DNA of 37,661 nt from Chloromonas sp. AAM2. Taxonomy: Eukaryota > Chlorophyta > Chlorophyceae > Chlamydomonadales > Chlamydomonadaceae. Positions 24,022-35,000 of this stretch are shown piece by piece. The notes beneath the pieces were generated by a model. It did no database searches. It was not told the origin of the DNA and saw only the letters and a program-made list of their open reading frames with translations. A program made the position numbers and the translations under genes. Within the stretch, counting starts at the first letter, position 1. Each line of letters opens with the position of its first letter. The DNA is taken from positions 1 to 37,661 of the forward strand of contig QAXH01000991.1 in the NCBI GenBank assembly GCA_004335635.1. The letters run 5' to 3'.

Positions 24022-25545
24022 TGTGTAGCGTGTTTAGCTTACGGCGGCGTTCGGCCTTGCCCATATACGCCATCACATCATGGATCACGTTCAAAACTGC
24101 CCGTTACAGTAACGCTGCCACGCCACCTACACCCCTGACACTGCACATGTTGGGCATTCATGTAACGTGGTTATGCAGAACTGTCAGTCGTTGTCTCTCA
24201 TTTTCTTGTTTAGCGACTGCACTGCCTGACCATCCTTGGTGGCAAGCCTGTGCTGAGGTGCTCTGTTCTGTCCTTGCATTGGCGACTGGAGCTCGGCGCT
24301 TTGTATGCTCCCAGACTTGTCACCTTCTTGGCCATGGTTAGAGGATGAGCAGTCCTGCTGGTCTGACCTGGCATACAATAAATTCCGCACTGCCAGTGTT
24401 CAGGACTTTACACTGGAAAGCTCAAATGCATGATGAACTGCTCTGTACAATGGCTGGTTGTCAGTTCACTGCCATGGAGGATGCAGTCATCAACCCTGCC
24501 AATGAGCACCAAGCCCAGGATTGCACAGTTACAGAGCTTGTGAGATAGCAAAGCCGTACAAAGGACATCTGACCGGCATCAAACAGCTCGTGTCAGCTGG
24601 TTGGCATACACCTGAACGCCATAAGACGGGGTCTGCCAATAGCTGAGTTTGCTGCCGTGCGTTGGTGAACGTTCAAATGTTGGAAATATTGCAGCGGGTG
24701 GCTTGCTTTGCTATCCTATCCTGGTGAGCGTTCATGAGAGTAAGAAGCTGGAAGCCCAGGTAAAGCATGAGGGTACTGCTTCAATTGAGCTCTCGAAATT
24801 ACACACGCTCCAGGCCCTGGCACATCCTTGTAGGCACAATAAAATGATTGGCACCTGCACAATGCTTAAGCGTCAAAGCGCTGACTGGAGTTGTGGTCTG
24901 CAAAGCGCTCCATGGCATTCCTGTGCAGGCTGAATGAGAATACCTGTCCTTTGCTCTGGTAGAATTCTTCTCATGCAAGACATGATATGTGATACAACTC
25001 TTCTCAGCAGGTAATTGAAGCATAACAATGGAAGTTTGTCGGTTCTGGGACAGTTTTTACTCGGTTACGGTGTACTCGGTTATGTGTGATGTGACTTGAA
25101 GTGGACCTGGTTTGGGGGTGCTGTGTTGTGTCTTTTCGGGTTGTGGGTGTCACTGTTTTGTTGTTTTTCAATAAGGAGCACACCTGTCTGTTCCTGAGTA
25201 GACACCTGGAATGGTACACAGTCTTCAAGATGAACAGTCCCAGAGCCTTGACCACATTGACCACAGCCACACAACCGTGAGGTTGGTGCTTGCTTAGCCT
25301 CTAGCTCTCTCACTCATGTTCACACGGGCATAGATTGATGTTATCAAACTCATTGCAAGCAGTCTTCCGTTGCCATTGCCCTGTTGCACCAAGAACTGCA
25401 GGCTTGCGATGTTGCCTGTACACACCTGACAAAGAAAGCTTTTGAAAGACTTCTCCTCTACCCCAGCAAATGACATGCGCACATTTGCAGTCTTCCATCA
25501 AGCGACTGAGCCCTTGCATCTTCTTGAACATGGGTTCCTCTTGAG
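24022..25545. other. Intergenic region between PDI and the EIF1AD-like gene
   Basis: Both flanking genes are on the minus strand. This segment should hold the PDI promoter next to 24021 and the 3' UTR of the EIF1AD-like gene next to 25546. No further gene is supported; the frames present are short and carry no recognisable domain. I could not identify an ER-stress element upstream of PDI with confidence. Confidence 0.45.
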
Positions 25546-28538
25546 TTAGTCCTCATCGCTAGAATCGTCTGGATCATTGTACAAAATGATTTTTCTATTT
25601 GTGTTGCGTTCCAGGGCCGGCAGCCCACTGTCTGAATCACTTTCATACCCGCTTTCACCACCTGCATGGCCCGCCTCGCCACCACCATCAGCGTGGGAGG
25701 GGCAGGGTTCGACTGGCATGCCCTCTGTACTGCCAGCCAGGTGTGGTTCAGCTGCAGCTGAGTCCTCCCTTTGACCATCTGTGAAGCAGAGCAGGAAGAA
25801 TGCATCCATGTACGTGTGTCGCGTATCGGTGTGCGTGTGCATGCATGTGCACGTGAGAGTGAAATGCTTGGCAAACACGCCCAACAATGAGAAATGAACA
25901 GTAGCTGAGGAAAGAGCTGATGGTGACAAATGGAAAGAATGGAGCAGAAGAGCATGGCTGACCGGAGGTGAATGGACATCAGGACATGTACAGGGCACAT
26001 GCCATGTGATCACGAAAGGACGAGAAGTGCAGTCAAATCATGTACTGGCCTCAGCAGCATGCCTTCATGTACAGCACACTGCACAGCTGATGTGATGGAC
26101 GACAATGTTCATCAGAACGATCACGAAAGGACGGGAAGTGCAGTCAAATCATGTACTGGCCTCAGCAGCATGCCTTCATGTACAGCACACTGCACAGCTG
26201 GTGTGATGGACGACAATGTTCATCAAAACATAATAAGGGGGCGCCGAGGTTCGAACTCGGGACAACCCGCTCTGCAGGCGGATACTCTACCACTGAGTTA
26301 CACCCCCCTCATACAATTTACCTACACACTGCGGACTTCTGCGAAATGTGGTTCTACGGTGTGCCAGTGGCAACGCGGTCTTGCCGCGAAAGGGCCGCGC
26401 TGTGGCTCGCCCATGCCAATGCACAGCATCGTGAGCACCGGTGAAGTTCAGAGGTCAGCTTTGAGGGGTTTTGTGCTCTGGCCACTTGGAAACTCCAGGT
26501 GCACATGCATGTCGGTCACCAGGTTTTCGGCTTTCCTCTGTTTTTTGGGCCGTCCTTGCTGGGCGCGTCTGCTGTGTGCGCCTGTTCGGGCGAGTGTTGC
26601 CTTGCTGTGTGGTTTTACCTGCAGAGCCGGTTTTCTCTTCCTTGTGTGACTGGCCATCAGCGGACGCCATTTTCAGCTGATTCTCCCTGGCTGGGCTTCG
26701 GCACTGCGTGAGGGTTGGGTGCTCCAGGAAAGGAGGGGGCCTGGTTGTGTTGCTGAGACCTGTGGCTTGGGCCTGCGTTTGGAGTGTTGTCCGCATCCCT
26801 GTCTGCCTGCGCCCTGCGTGTTACTGCTTTGGTGCCGTCTGTCTGCCTGCCTCTGGCCTCTGGTTACTCGCCTGGGGTCTGGGAACATGGTGGCTGGGTC
26901 CCTGTTGCGCTTCGTGCTCCTGAGGTTAATGGTGACCGTGGTTTTGAGCATCTCTCTCTCTTTCGCTCGCCCCTCCCTGTCTAGAGAATAGATTGTGCTG
27001 CACTCTTTGCCTCTTTTGAGAGCTGTTGAGTGTTCATCCATTAGAGCTTGTGTGAGCTGGTCCTCAGTAGTCTGGGTCTTGCATTTGCTATTTGTCTGTT
27101 GTTGCCACCACCTGGTCAACAGGGGCGCTTGTATCCGCTCCTGCCTGTGCTCTGCTTTTGCCCAGTGCTATGGTGGTCTGCCCAGTGTGTGCTGCTGCTT
27201 ATGTCTCGGCATGTTCACCTTTGGCCATGGCTGTAAGCCTCTCTCTCTCTCTCTGTCATGACGCATGTGTGGCTGCTTGCCCACAGCAGCCGCTGCCGAT
27301 TTGAAGTGCCTGCCCATTGGTAGGTTTCCTCGCATTGCCCGGGGCGACCTGTTTGGCTCATTAAAATGCGTTCATGTCCTATTGCGAATTTTGCTTTCTC
27401 AGGTCCGTGCCCCGCAAGAAGGCAACTGAATCCGCTCACCTTGTGCCGAGGATTGCCTTGTTGCATACTCTTCAGGCCTGCAGCCAACAACACGCACACA
27501 ACGTGCAACACGTGCTTTTATCATGTCCCTTGAAGGGGAAGGGACATGCATGGGCGCGGCTCAGTGTCCTTGGGAGAGAAGGGTAGCAGTGCCAGTGGCA
27601 TTCGTGGAGACAGTGGTCCCAGTAGCGTACATTGGACAGGTTGTGCCAGTGAAATGCGTAGGCGCAGCAGTGGAATGTATGGGTGCAGCAATGTCACTGA
27701 CACACATGTCTATGTCCCAGCAGGAAAGGTGACCGTGTAATACATGTTGAACGCCCTCAATCGCGCATACAAGGCATTGTGCTGGCCAGCTGGGCTTGCA
27801 AACAGAGGCCGAGAGCGTTGTGTCGCTTTGTTTGATGTGAGCATTGTGTGGCATGATTGTCTTGACACATCAGCCGGTAGGATGCGTTATGACAAGTTAA
27901 GGTTCCACACACTGATCACAGTGGAAAACCTGTATAAAGGAAACAGTGCTGTACCACACCGTCATAACATACTCGTCATTGATTTAGGGGATTATGTTAT
28001 GCCTTCCTGACTAGCCAGCGGGTCTGTCTTCCTAACCCTAACCCTAACCCACACCAGGGCCAAGACACGCACCATGCGCCAGGCATCTTCTTCAGCTGGC
28101 GTATGTGCTCGTCATACAACACAGCTATGATTGTGCATGTGACCTTGCCGCTCGGTGCTGAACTTGTGCTGGTTGGCTGGCTTGGAGAGGGCACATCAGC
28201 ATCCGATGTGACTGGGTCTTGAGAGGTGCCGACTACGGAGCATTGACCTTCTTCAATCAGCAGATAGCCCCCTCTCTTGACCCACAGCTTCTTGTTGAAC
28301 TTGCTTGGTAAGAAGCATAACGTCTGGCGGCCATCCGGGTATGACACCTGCCGGGAGAAACCGCCAGCACTTCGAATTGACGGGAGGTATTGCGCGTCAC
28401 GGTGCAGTGTTATTGCTGCTCGCGCACCTCGACGATGTTGCCGCCGCGAGAGCCCACCACTTGCACCACTCGCTGGTTTTCCGTGGGGGCCTCAATATCC
28501 TGACTCAAGCCCAACGTGACGTGCTTGCGTCGGCTCAT
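25546..28538 (-). CDS. EIF1AD: EIF1AD-like protein (eIF1A/OB-fold, acidic tail)
   Basis: Exon 1 (28538-28428) encodes 37 residues beginning MSRRKHVTLGLSQDIEAP. Exon 2 (28347-28073) continues in phase with SYPDGRQTLCFLPSKFNKKL, WVKRGGYLLIEEGQ and TCTIIAVLYDEHIRQLKKMP. The last exon (25778-25546) ends GLPALERNTNRKIILYNDPD plus an acidic DSSDED tail. The basic start, the S1/OB core with PSKF-KK-W-KRG, the DHVR-like helix and the GLPPLE-NTNR tail are the order seen in EIF1AD, a nuclear RNA-binding relative of translation factor eIF1A. A Ser/Pro-rich insertion of about 35 residues interrupts the OB core. Exon 2 and the last exon do not join in phase with the preferred donor (phase 2 against 1). 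Either a middle exon near 25.8-28.0 kb is missed or an alternative donor just downstream (TGGT|GTGGGT) is used. The 2.3-kb gap contains a tRNA gene and repeats. Confidence 0.88.
26008..26229. repeat. 111-bp tandem duplication
   Basis: Two adjacent units, 26008-26118 and 26119-26229, each starting GATCACGAAAGGACG, differ at only about four positions. They lie in the long intron of the EIF1AD-like gene and stop a few bases short of the 3' end of the tRNA-Cys gene. The near identity implies a recent duplication. Confidence 0.93.
26237..26307 (-). tRNA. tRNA-Cys (GCA)
   Basis: The minus strand folds as a standard 71-nt cloverleaf. The acceptor stem is GGGGGTG with CGCCCCC, the D arm ACTC-AGTGGTA-GAGT, the anticodon arm TCCGC-CTGCAGA-GCGGG with anticodon GCA, the variable loop 5 nt, and the T arm CCGAG-TTCGAAC-CTCGG is perfectly paired. 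The internal promoter boxes A and B correspond to the D and T arms. There is no intron and no encoded CCA, as expected for a nuclear tRNA. It sits inside the last intron region of the EIF1AD-like gene, on the same strand. Confidence 0.95.
26455..27119 (-). other. Hydrophilic overlapping frames, possible transposon remnant
   Basis: Two overlapping minus-strand frames, 27119-26673 (148 codons) and 26796-26455 (113 codons), are rich in Gln, Thr, Arg and Lys (for example QSHKEEKTGSAGKTTQQGNT), reminiscent of low-complexity retroelement ORF1 proteins. No zinc knuckle, reverse transcriptase or terminal repeat is visible. It lies in the EIF1AD-like intron region and may simply reflect a pyrimidine-biased plus strand. 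Confidence 0.2.
27589..27690 (+). repeat. 27-bp minisatellite (nine-residue period)
   Basis: Units of 27 bp start at 27589, 27616 and 27643, with a shortened fourth after 27670. In the open frame they read VPVAFVETV, VPVAYIGQV, VPVKCVGAA and V-ECMGAA. The period is a multiple of three, so the frame stays open, but there is no other evidence that it is translated. It lies in the long intron region of the EIF1AD-like gene on the opposite strand. Confidence 0.6.
28031..28051 (-). repeat. Interstitial telomere-like tract, (TTAGGG)n
   Basis: The plus strand carries about three and a half copies of CCCTAA, that is TTAGGG on the minus strand, starting only some 20 nt past the exon 2 donor of the EIF1AD-like gene. 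The vertebrate-type unit is known from some Chlamydomonadales, while Chlamydomonas itself uses TTTTAGGG. Confidence 0.8.
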
Positions 28539-29437
28539 GGTCTCAATTGGCTACCAAGCATGGGCCCTGGCACCATGGTTTCCACCAGGGCCACAATGAT
28601 TGTGTGACCGAAGCCCCCGTGATGCATGGGACTTGCTGGGCACTACTACACAGTTTGCCTGTTTATGGAGTTTCTGAGTGTTTTGGTGTCATTTATCCAG
28701 CGTTTGCATGGTGGCCCCTGCTCGGTTCACGGCATCTGGGACAACGTTATTACAACGCCCACATCAATTAAACGAGGCGAGACAACGCTCACATCAATCA
28801 AACGAGGCGACACCTTACTTTATTGGCAAGGCATTCCCGATCAAGGCAATCTCAAACGAGGGTGGCTATTACTAGGGCGCACTCGTGCCTTGGACTTGCG
28901 TCAGGAAGGCTCCCATTTTGGCATGGCATCAAACCCTGGAGTGGTATCAAACCCGCTTTGGCTGTATGTGCTGGTTATCTCATCATGTGCAGCGTTATTA
29001 TCTCACATGCTTTTACACAGGGTTCAGATGTGAAGACGATTGTAGCGTGACATGATGGTCAGGGCAGTGGGGCTCAGGTTGCCTGCGGGGGTGTGCCACA
29101 GCGGTCTTACACACTGCAGGGTGCACAGCCAGCCACACTGCCTATGGTGGCTGTCCGAGTTCTTTGGATGGAGCCACTGTAGTACGTCTCTCTCTCCAGA
29201 GAGGTGTATATAACCAGTTGAAGCTAGAAGGGTGAACCTTGGCAGACTTTCCCCACACTGGTTATCTCATCTCACATGTCAGATATCTCACTCCCCTTGT
29301 CCCAGAATGAACCACCCTGCTGTACCAGTGGTATCCTGGCGACATTTAAGCAGGATGCGCAACACACTCTTATGTACTGGACGCTGGATACAGGCACAGG
29401 AGAGGGCACGTGTTGAACTGGTGGACCTGCGGAGGGC
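28539..29437. other. Intergenic region upstream of the EIF1AD-like gene
   Basis: No gene is recognised. The segment next to 28539 should contain the EIF1AD-like promoter. Two 30-bp direct repeats (28753-28782 and 28783-28812, unit starting CAACGCYCACATCAATYAAA) are present. The remaining frames, up to 135 codons at 28626-29033 (+), have no recognisable domain. Confidence 0.45.
28753..28812. repeat. 30-bp tandem direct repeat, two units
   Basis: Units start at 28753 and 28783 and share ACATCAATYAAACGAGGCGA with about three differences in 30 bp. No function is apparent. Confidence 0.75.
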
Positions 29438-31058
29438 TTAGGTTCTTGCACAAATCGGCACGCCACTAACTGCCTCATGTAAACAGCCACTGCTTGATAC
29501 TCGAGATATCTGGAGATAACCGCCCTGCAAAAACAAACATTACTCTGCATTGCTCCTGGAATGTTCCATGTCGGTCATGTCAGCCTTGACCTTGCCCGGC
29601 TGCTGCATGGCTGCATGAGCTGCCCCTACCTGCGTATCCTGCTCCACGCGATAAATCAGAACAAATTTATCAAACTTGAACAGATAGACGTCAATTTGAA
29701 CTTGACATAAGTGAGGGCCTGTGACCCGTGAATTTTGGTGATTATGAGCACTTGCGCAGATGATGTTTTGTGAACTGTGAGGTACTACTTCACGAAATGA
29801 TTCACATATACCATCTCTGACGTTTTCGTATAAACTGGTACCTTACGTGTATCCCGATGAATGTCGCTACCAGAGTTTTTCCTTATGCATTGCTCGCGAC
29901 AATTGCATCGACTTAAAGCGTCAAAATTCACCATTAACTGTGCAAGCCACTTGTTGTAGATGATTCATCCTTTCAGTTTTGCTTGGTAAAGCAATTGACG
30001 ACTTTCAGTGGAAAACAAGTGGACAGAGAGGTATGCGGACGGCAAAAGCAACAAGATCATTCTACAACACTAATCCAAACTGAGTCCGTTAGAGTTTCAC
30101 CAAAAAAAATAACACTGTAGCATGAAGCTATTTGCAACAGATACATACACCTGCGAAGCTCACGGTCTGTAGAAAGAAACAATTTCGTATGAGAAAATGG
30201 AAAAAAAAACTTCAAAACAAAACAAATCAACTACAAGTATCAGCATGCAAAACAACCCTTGCTGGCAAGACTAACAGTGCGCCAAGTGAAGGTAAACTCA
30301 CAGTCGAAATGCATTAGGCGAGCATGCAGGGCTGTTCACAGTGCCTACAGTTGGTTCACACTTTCTTTATGCCTCAGAGTACCAACGTTTTGAATGTCTG
30401 GCACCCACTTTTGCATATTTGGGCAACGTTACACTGGAGGCGTAAGATGAGCCGTGCCAGGCTATGCCAGAAAACGGCTGAAAGAATGAAGTTTACAGCC
30501 CCCAAAGGCACACAGAGCTTACAATACACGACAGTACCTGCCGTACGACCCTCACCTTGGCCAGTCAGTCCCACCGGGCATTCCCTTCGAAAAGTGAGTT
30601 GTGGATGTTGGTCATGCTCGCCTGCCGCAGTAGCATACTAGCTCTGCTTATGGCAGCATGGTGTGGAACGTCAGTGTGCCATCAACTCAGCTCGGCACCA
30701 TCGTGTCATAATGCTTTGCTGCAGACCGTGCCCTGGTCAGCTTGCGTTTGCCACCAATATGCATACTCCCTTGCTGCCTGCGTGGTGCATAAACACACAC
30801 CATAACACAAACCAAGCATAAACACAAACCAAACAAATGTTGGTTGATCTGTACAGATTGACTACGTGCATCTGCATATACATGTCACCTCACATAACTC
30901 ATCGCGGGGCCGTAGATTACCACAGGCATCACGAACGACACTGACAAGTTTTTCAAGGCATTCTGTACCCATACAAAGCCGGGCTTGCTTTGTTGTTTGC
31001 AGCTTTGGGTCCAAATGGGAAGATAGCCGCGGCTTAAGAGCACGATCGTGGTGTATGA
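29438..31058 (-). CDS. Weak candidate: unrecognised multi-exon gene
   Basis: Three minus-strand segments have protein-like frames and splice sites whose phases agree. One ends at 30921 (MGTECLEKLVSVVRDACG, donor GTAATC). The next is 29718-29630 (VQIDVYLFKFDKFVLIYR, VEQDTQ, donor GTAGGG). The last, 29524-29438, ends in TAA (GGYLQISRVSSSGC...ICART). The upstream limit is uncertain, and a frame extends to at least 31058. No family is recognised, the intron between the first two segments would be about 1.2 kb, and short matches like these can arise by chance. The surrounding 29640-30320 is AT-richer than the rest of the window. Treat as a hypothesis. Confidence 0.25.
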
Positions 31059-32009
31059 AGTTGCGCGGTCTACAACCGCAGTAGTTAACGATCATGATGG
31101 GCCCCACAGCGCGCCAACCGCGCTGCTGCGGCCGGCTGCCTGAGCTGCATCCACCAAGCAGGTATGGTTGCTTGAAACAGTATGGCTGCTTGAACGCGAT
31201 ACGACCACGTTGATTTAAGTTGGTACAGTTTGGTGTACCGGGCGCTGGGCAGGAGACGTACCGTTAGTGTATCTTTTCACATCAAAGCTGAAGCTTGCAC
31301 ACTGATGAGTGATGACAGCCTAGTGGGACACATGCTAGGGTACCAAGCGCAAGATGTGATGGCAACTGGGTGGCAAATCACTGGTGCGGATGGGTGCAAC
31401 CGAACGGGGTGTACATAGTTCAACTCACCACCGTTTGATTTATAGCTGGAATCTGCTGCTCGTCCGCGTCCACTGTGCCACGCAGACATGGTGTTACCCA
31501 ATTGATGGGTCTGCATCAGCTAGCAGACATGTACATGAACATGCAGGTGTAGCAAAACCAGCTGTGTAAACAACAGGCCAGACCTACCGCCGTCTACGCA
31601 CCAAGCGCTTGCGAACAGAGCGCCAAGCAGACTTGTGCTTTGTCAAGCCATACCACTGGACCGGTGTCTTTGAGCTTTCGGTAATGATCTGATCGGATTA
31701 CAAACAGCCCCATAGGCAGCCTCCAAGCAGTCTGACGCACTCGTCCAGTCTTGTTCTGCAAGTATGACCGTGTTCAAGCGTGTTTAAGTGACTGGGCTCT
31801 TCCTGGCATGGCCGACCAGAAATCATTGCCGTTGTTCCAGGTCTGCTGCAGCAGCCTGTTATGCATGCATGACAGCGCATCCGTGGCGGTGGCGGCGGCA
31901 AATTCACGGCCATGCTGTACCCTGTCGCAGCCTTGCCGACGTAAGGAAAAACGATTTGAAACGGTTGTGGCGCCACCTCTATGCCATCACCACCACGCCG
32001 TTATTGCAG
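31059..32009. other. Region upstream of the P-loop NTPase gene
   Basis: No secure gene. It should contain the promoter and possibly one or two N-terminal exons of the NTPase gene. A candidate exon ends at a good donor (GTAAGG) near 31940; one of its frames reads RGGGGGKFTAMLYPVA and another HGHAVPCRSLAD, which would join in phase to the exon at 32010. Which one is real cannot be decided here. Confidence 0.35.
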
Positions 32010-35000
32010 ATTTACCATCCTGGTGTCCTCCCTAATCGCGAGGACAAGCAGTCGAATTTTGCTCAGGTCTTGGCCGAATTCAGCGGCTGCAGCCTTGTGA
32101 AGGTGAGGGCATGAGTAGGCGTTAAGCTGGGCGTGCGCCTCCAGACTGCAAGGGCGTCCACAGGGGCCTCAGGGCAGGATGTGTAGCTGTAGCTCGCGCA
32201 GCTTAATTGCCATGCCTGATGCTCTTGTTCCTGCTTGGACAATCGCTGTTGTGATGCTTGGGTCCCTTCCACGTGTGGTGACTGCAGGAATGACCACGCT
32301 GGAGGAGCAGCTGTCAGATGTCCGGGGGAGGATCGGTCTCAAGGAGCAAGAAATCGTCAGCACCACGGCACTGCCTGTGAACGACCCTGAAAGGAACAAG
32401 CCAGAGCTGAACAAGCAGCTTACACTGCTACAGGAGGAGAAGCTCCTGCTGTTGAAGGAGAAAGGTGCGTGCGCTGGGCGCCTCCGTCGCACCTGTGACA
32501 ATATCAGCCACGATGCTCACATGACATGCACCTGCCCAGGGACATGCACCTGCCCAGGTACTGACAAGGCTAGGCAGTTGAGACTATGCAACCCCATGCA
32601 CTTGGTATCCTTGTTTGCATGCACCAGTGAATAGCCAGATTGCAGCAGACATCAACAGAAACAGGCCTAGCTGCAATGGCATGTGCACCCACACGAGTCC
32701 TGCGCATGTGTGCGGATTTGTGCGGATTTGTGCGTGAGGCCTGTACATGAGGCCTGTGCATGAGGCCAGGCTGCATTGCACATCGTTGCATGCCTGTGTT
32801 GGGCGTTCATTCTGCTTGCGTCAGTACCGCCATGCCATGCCCAATGCAGCCATGACAGGCATGCACGCGTGGACGTGCACAGAAATTCATTCGTATCGGC
32901 GTCTGCTGCGCTGCGCATACACAACATGCTCATGATCAGCATACGTGGGGCAATGTGAAGCGCAGCCGCTGACGTTACACGTTACGACATCATATGTGTC
33001 TCTGCCGGAATGGCTGCCCACGGCATTGGTCACATTGGAATTGCTTTCACATTCTTCCTTTCTCCTGCAACCAAATCTTCGGCCAATGAATGTGTTGATG
33101 CGGTCCAGCGGCATCCCATGTATGCGTGGTGCACAACATGGCATGCACGTAACACGTGGGGGTGTCATTTGTGTGCGCGTGCGTGTGGCAGGGATTTCCG
33201 TTCTAGGGTTGTATGTACCTAGAGGTTTGCTGGTCCTGCTGCCACCCATGTAGCACATACATTTCACACCGCAAGCGGCAGGGATAGGGTTGCGTATGGA
33301 GTGCCGGTATGTTATGGGCTAGTAGCGACCAGATGCGTCGGGAGCTGCAGGCACAGCTGGCAGGTGTGTGATGCCATATATGATGATGTGATGTGTGTTT
33401 GGGCTCGCCAACCAGTGTGCCAGGGTCAGGGCCCATGACCTCGCACTTGGCATTCAGCAGCACTGTCATACAGGGCATGAGTTGAAGTGCCATGCCTGCA
33501 TGAGCATGCGGCAGCATGTGGGATGCAATTTGTGCCGTACAGTTATGCGTTTGGGAAGTAGGAGCAGCAGACTGCTACCATACCATGGGGCATCATATGT
33601 GTGCGCGTACGTGTGTATGTCAGGAATGTCCGGTCAAGGGTTACATGTACCGAGGGCGTGCTAACCCTGTTGCCACTTGTGTAGCACATACACGTTGCAC
33701 CGCAAGCGGCAGTGAAAGGGTTGCATGCGGGCTACTGATATGTTGTGCGCTCTCATCGCACGGGGCTGCATGTGGGTACGTGCATGCCATGTGAGCATGT
33801 GGCACTCCGCACGTGCGAGCATACCAATTGTACACGCACCCTCGACCCTGGGTCCAGAGGTGCACAGGATCAGGGTTTGCACAGCACGTGTGCCACACTA
33901 GCATCACGTGCTGGTTTTGCATAAGTTTTGTATCTTGTGGCATGGCTGCTTGTGTGTTGCTTCATGTTGGACAAAAGCACGCATGCGCCCATCCATTGCG
34001 TGCTCGCACAGTGCTGCCTGTGCATGATTGCATGAGGCTGGTTCTGGCATTCCATGTGCGTGCCTTGCACTTGGCGATGGTGACTGTGGTGCACGCCACA
34101 CTTCAGCCGCCAGATTTGCTGTGGGCATGGATCTCGGTGTTTTCGTCTGCACAGCGGCAGCAGCTCATCCTGTACACATGAGGCACTGATATGTGCACAC
34201 ATTCGCCCTTTGAGCGCGCACAGCTCACGCACGGAGCTGCAAGCTAGTTATGCGTGGCAGGCCTGCATTTACAGGCTGTCAGGGACAAAGGGACTTGCAT
34301 TTGTTTGCTGCATGCCATGCACAGGCCCCGCCTCCGTGTCCAGCCCCGTGGCTGCGGAGCGGCCTGCAGGATTTGCGTCTGATCAATCTTTTATCACTGC
34401 GCTCGCGAGAGACATGTCGTTGGTGAACAGCCTTCCTGTTGAGCAACAGGTTGCCTGGGCAACAGTGGCGTGTGATAAGGGTAAGCTGCTGCTGGCTGGC
34501 AATGAGCAGCGACAGATGTTGTGGTACAGCATAGGGCGGTGACGGGGCACAGCGTGACGTGTGATGCAGTACACAAACGAGCACTATTCAGGCTATGATG
34601 GCATGCAGTGCACATGTGCCTTGCTGGAGATCTGCTGTGCGCTGAAGCGCATTCAGGAGGAAACAAATGCATTTCAGAAATGATGTTGGGCGATTCATCA
34701 TCATACTGTGTGGTTGCTGCAGGGGACAGCCCCAAGGCTCCACATGTGCTGAAGGTTCTTGTTGACAGGTTTCAAGACTACCTGCAGCCTGGCATGCCCT
34801 CAGAAGTCCCTGCCCGCACGGGGCGCATTGACCCCAACAAGATGATCGAGTACCTCGGGGACTTGATGTCCGTCGTGGATCGGGGTCAAGCCACCATCAC
34901 CATATTGCACGGTGTGTAATGGACTGCAACCGTCCACGAACTGCAGTGACCCTAGCTGCTGGCTTTGCAATCCAGAACCAGCCCACGTCCTGGTGGCCCA

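Noticed and set aside
25972..26649. Plus-strand 225-codon ORF
   Set aside because: It runs across the 111-bp duplication and the tRNA gene on the opposite strand; its repeated peptide reflects the DNA duplication.
26870..26913. Candidate middle exon of the EIF1AD-like gene (reading DPATMF)
   Set aside because: The acceptor lacks a pyrimidine tract and no downstream donor gives the needed phase.
29525..29543. A 19-nt intron joining two open frames
   Set aside because: Far shorter than any other intron here; a normal 105-nt intron (29629-29525) explains the same exons with correct phase.
31107..31125. CAGCGCG / CGCGCTG short inverted repeat
   Set aside because: Only 7 bp per arm in GC-rich sequence; expected by chance.
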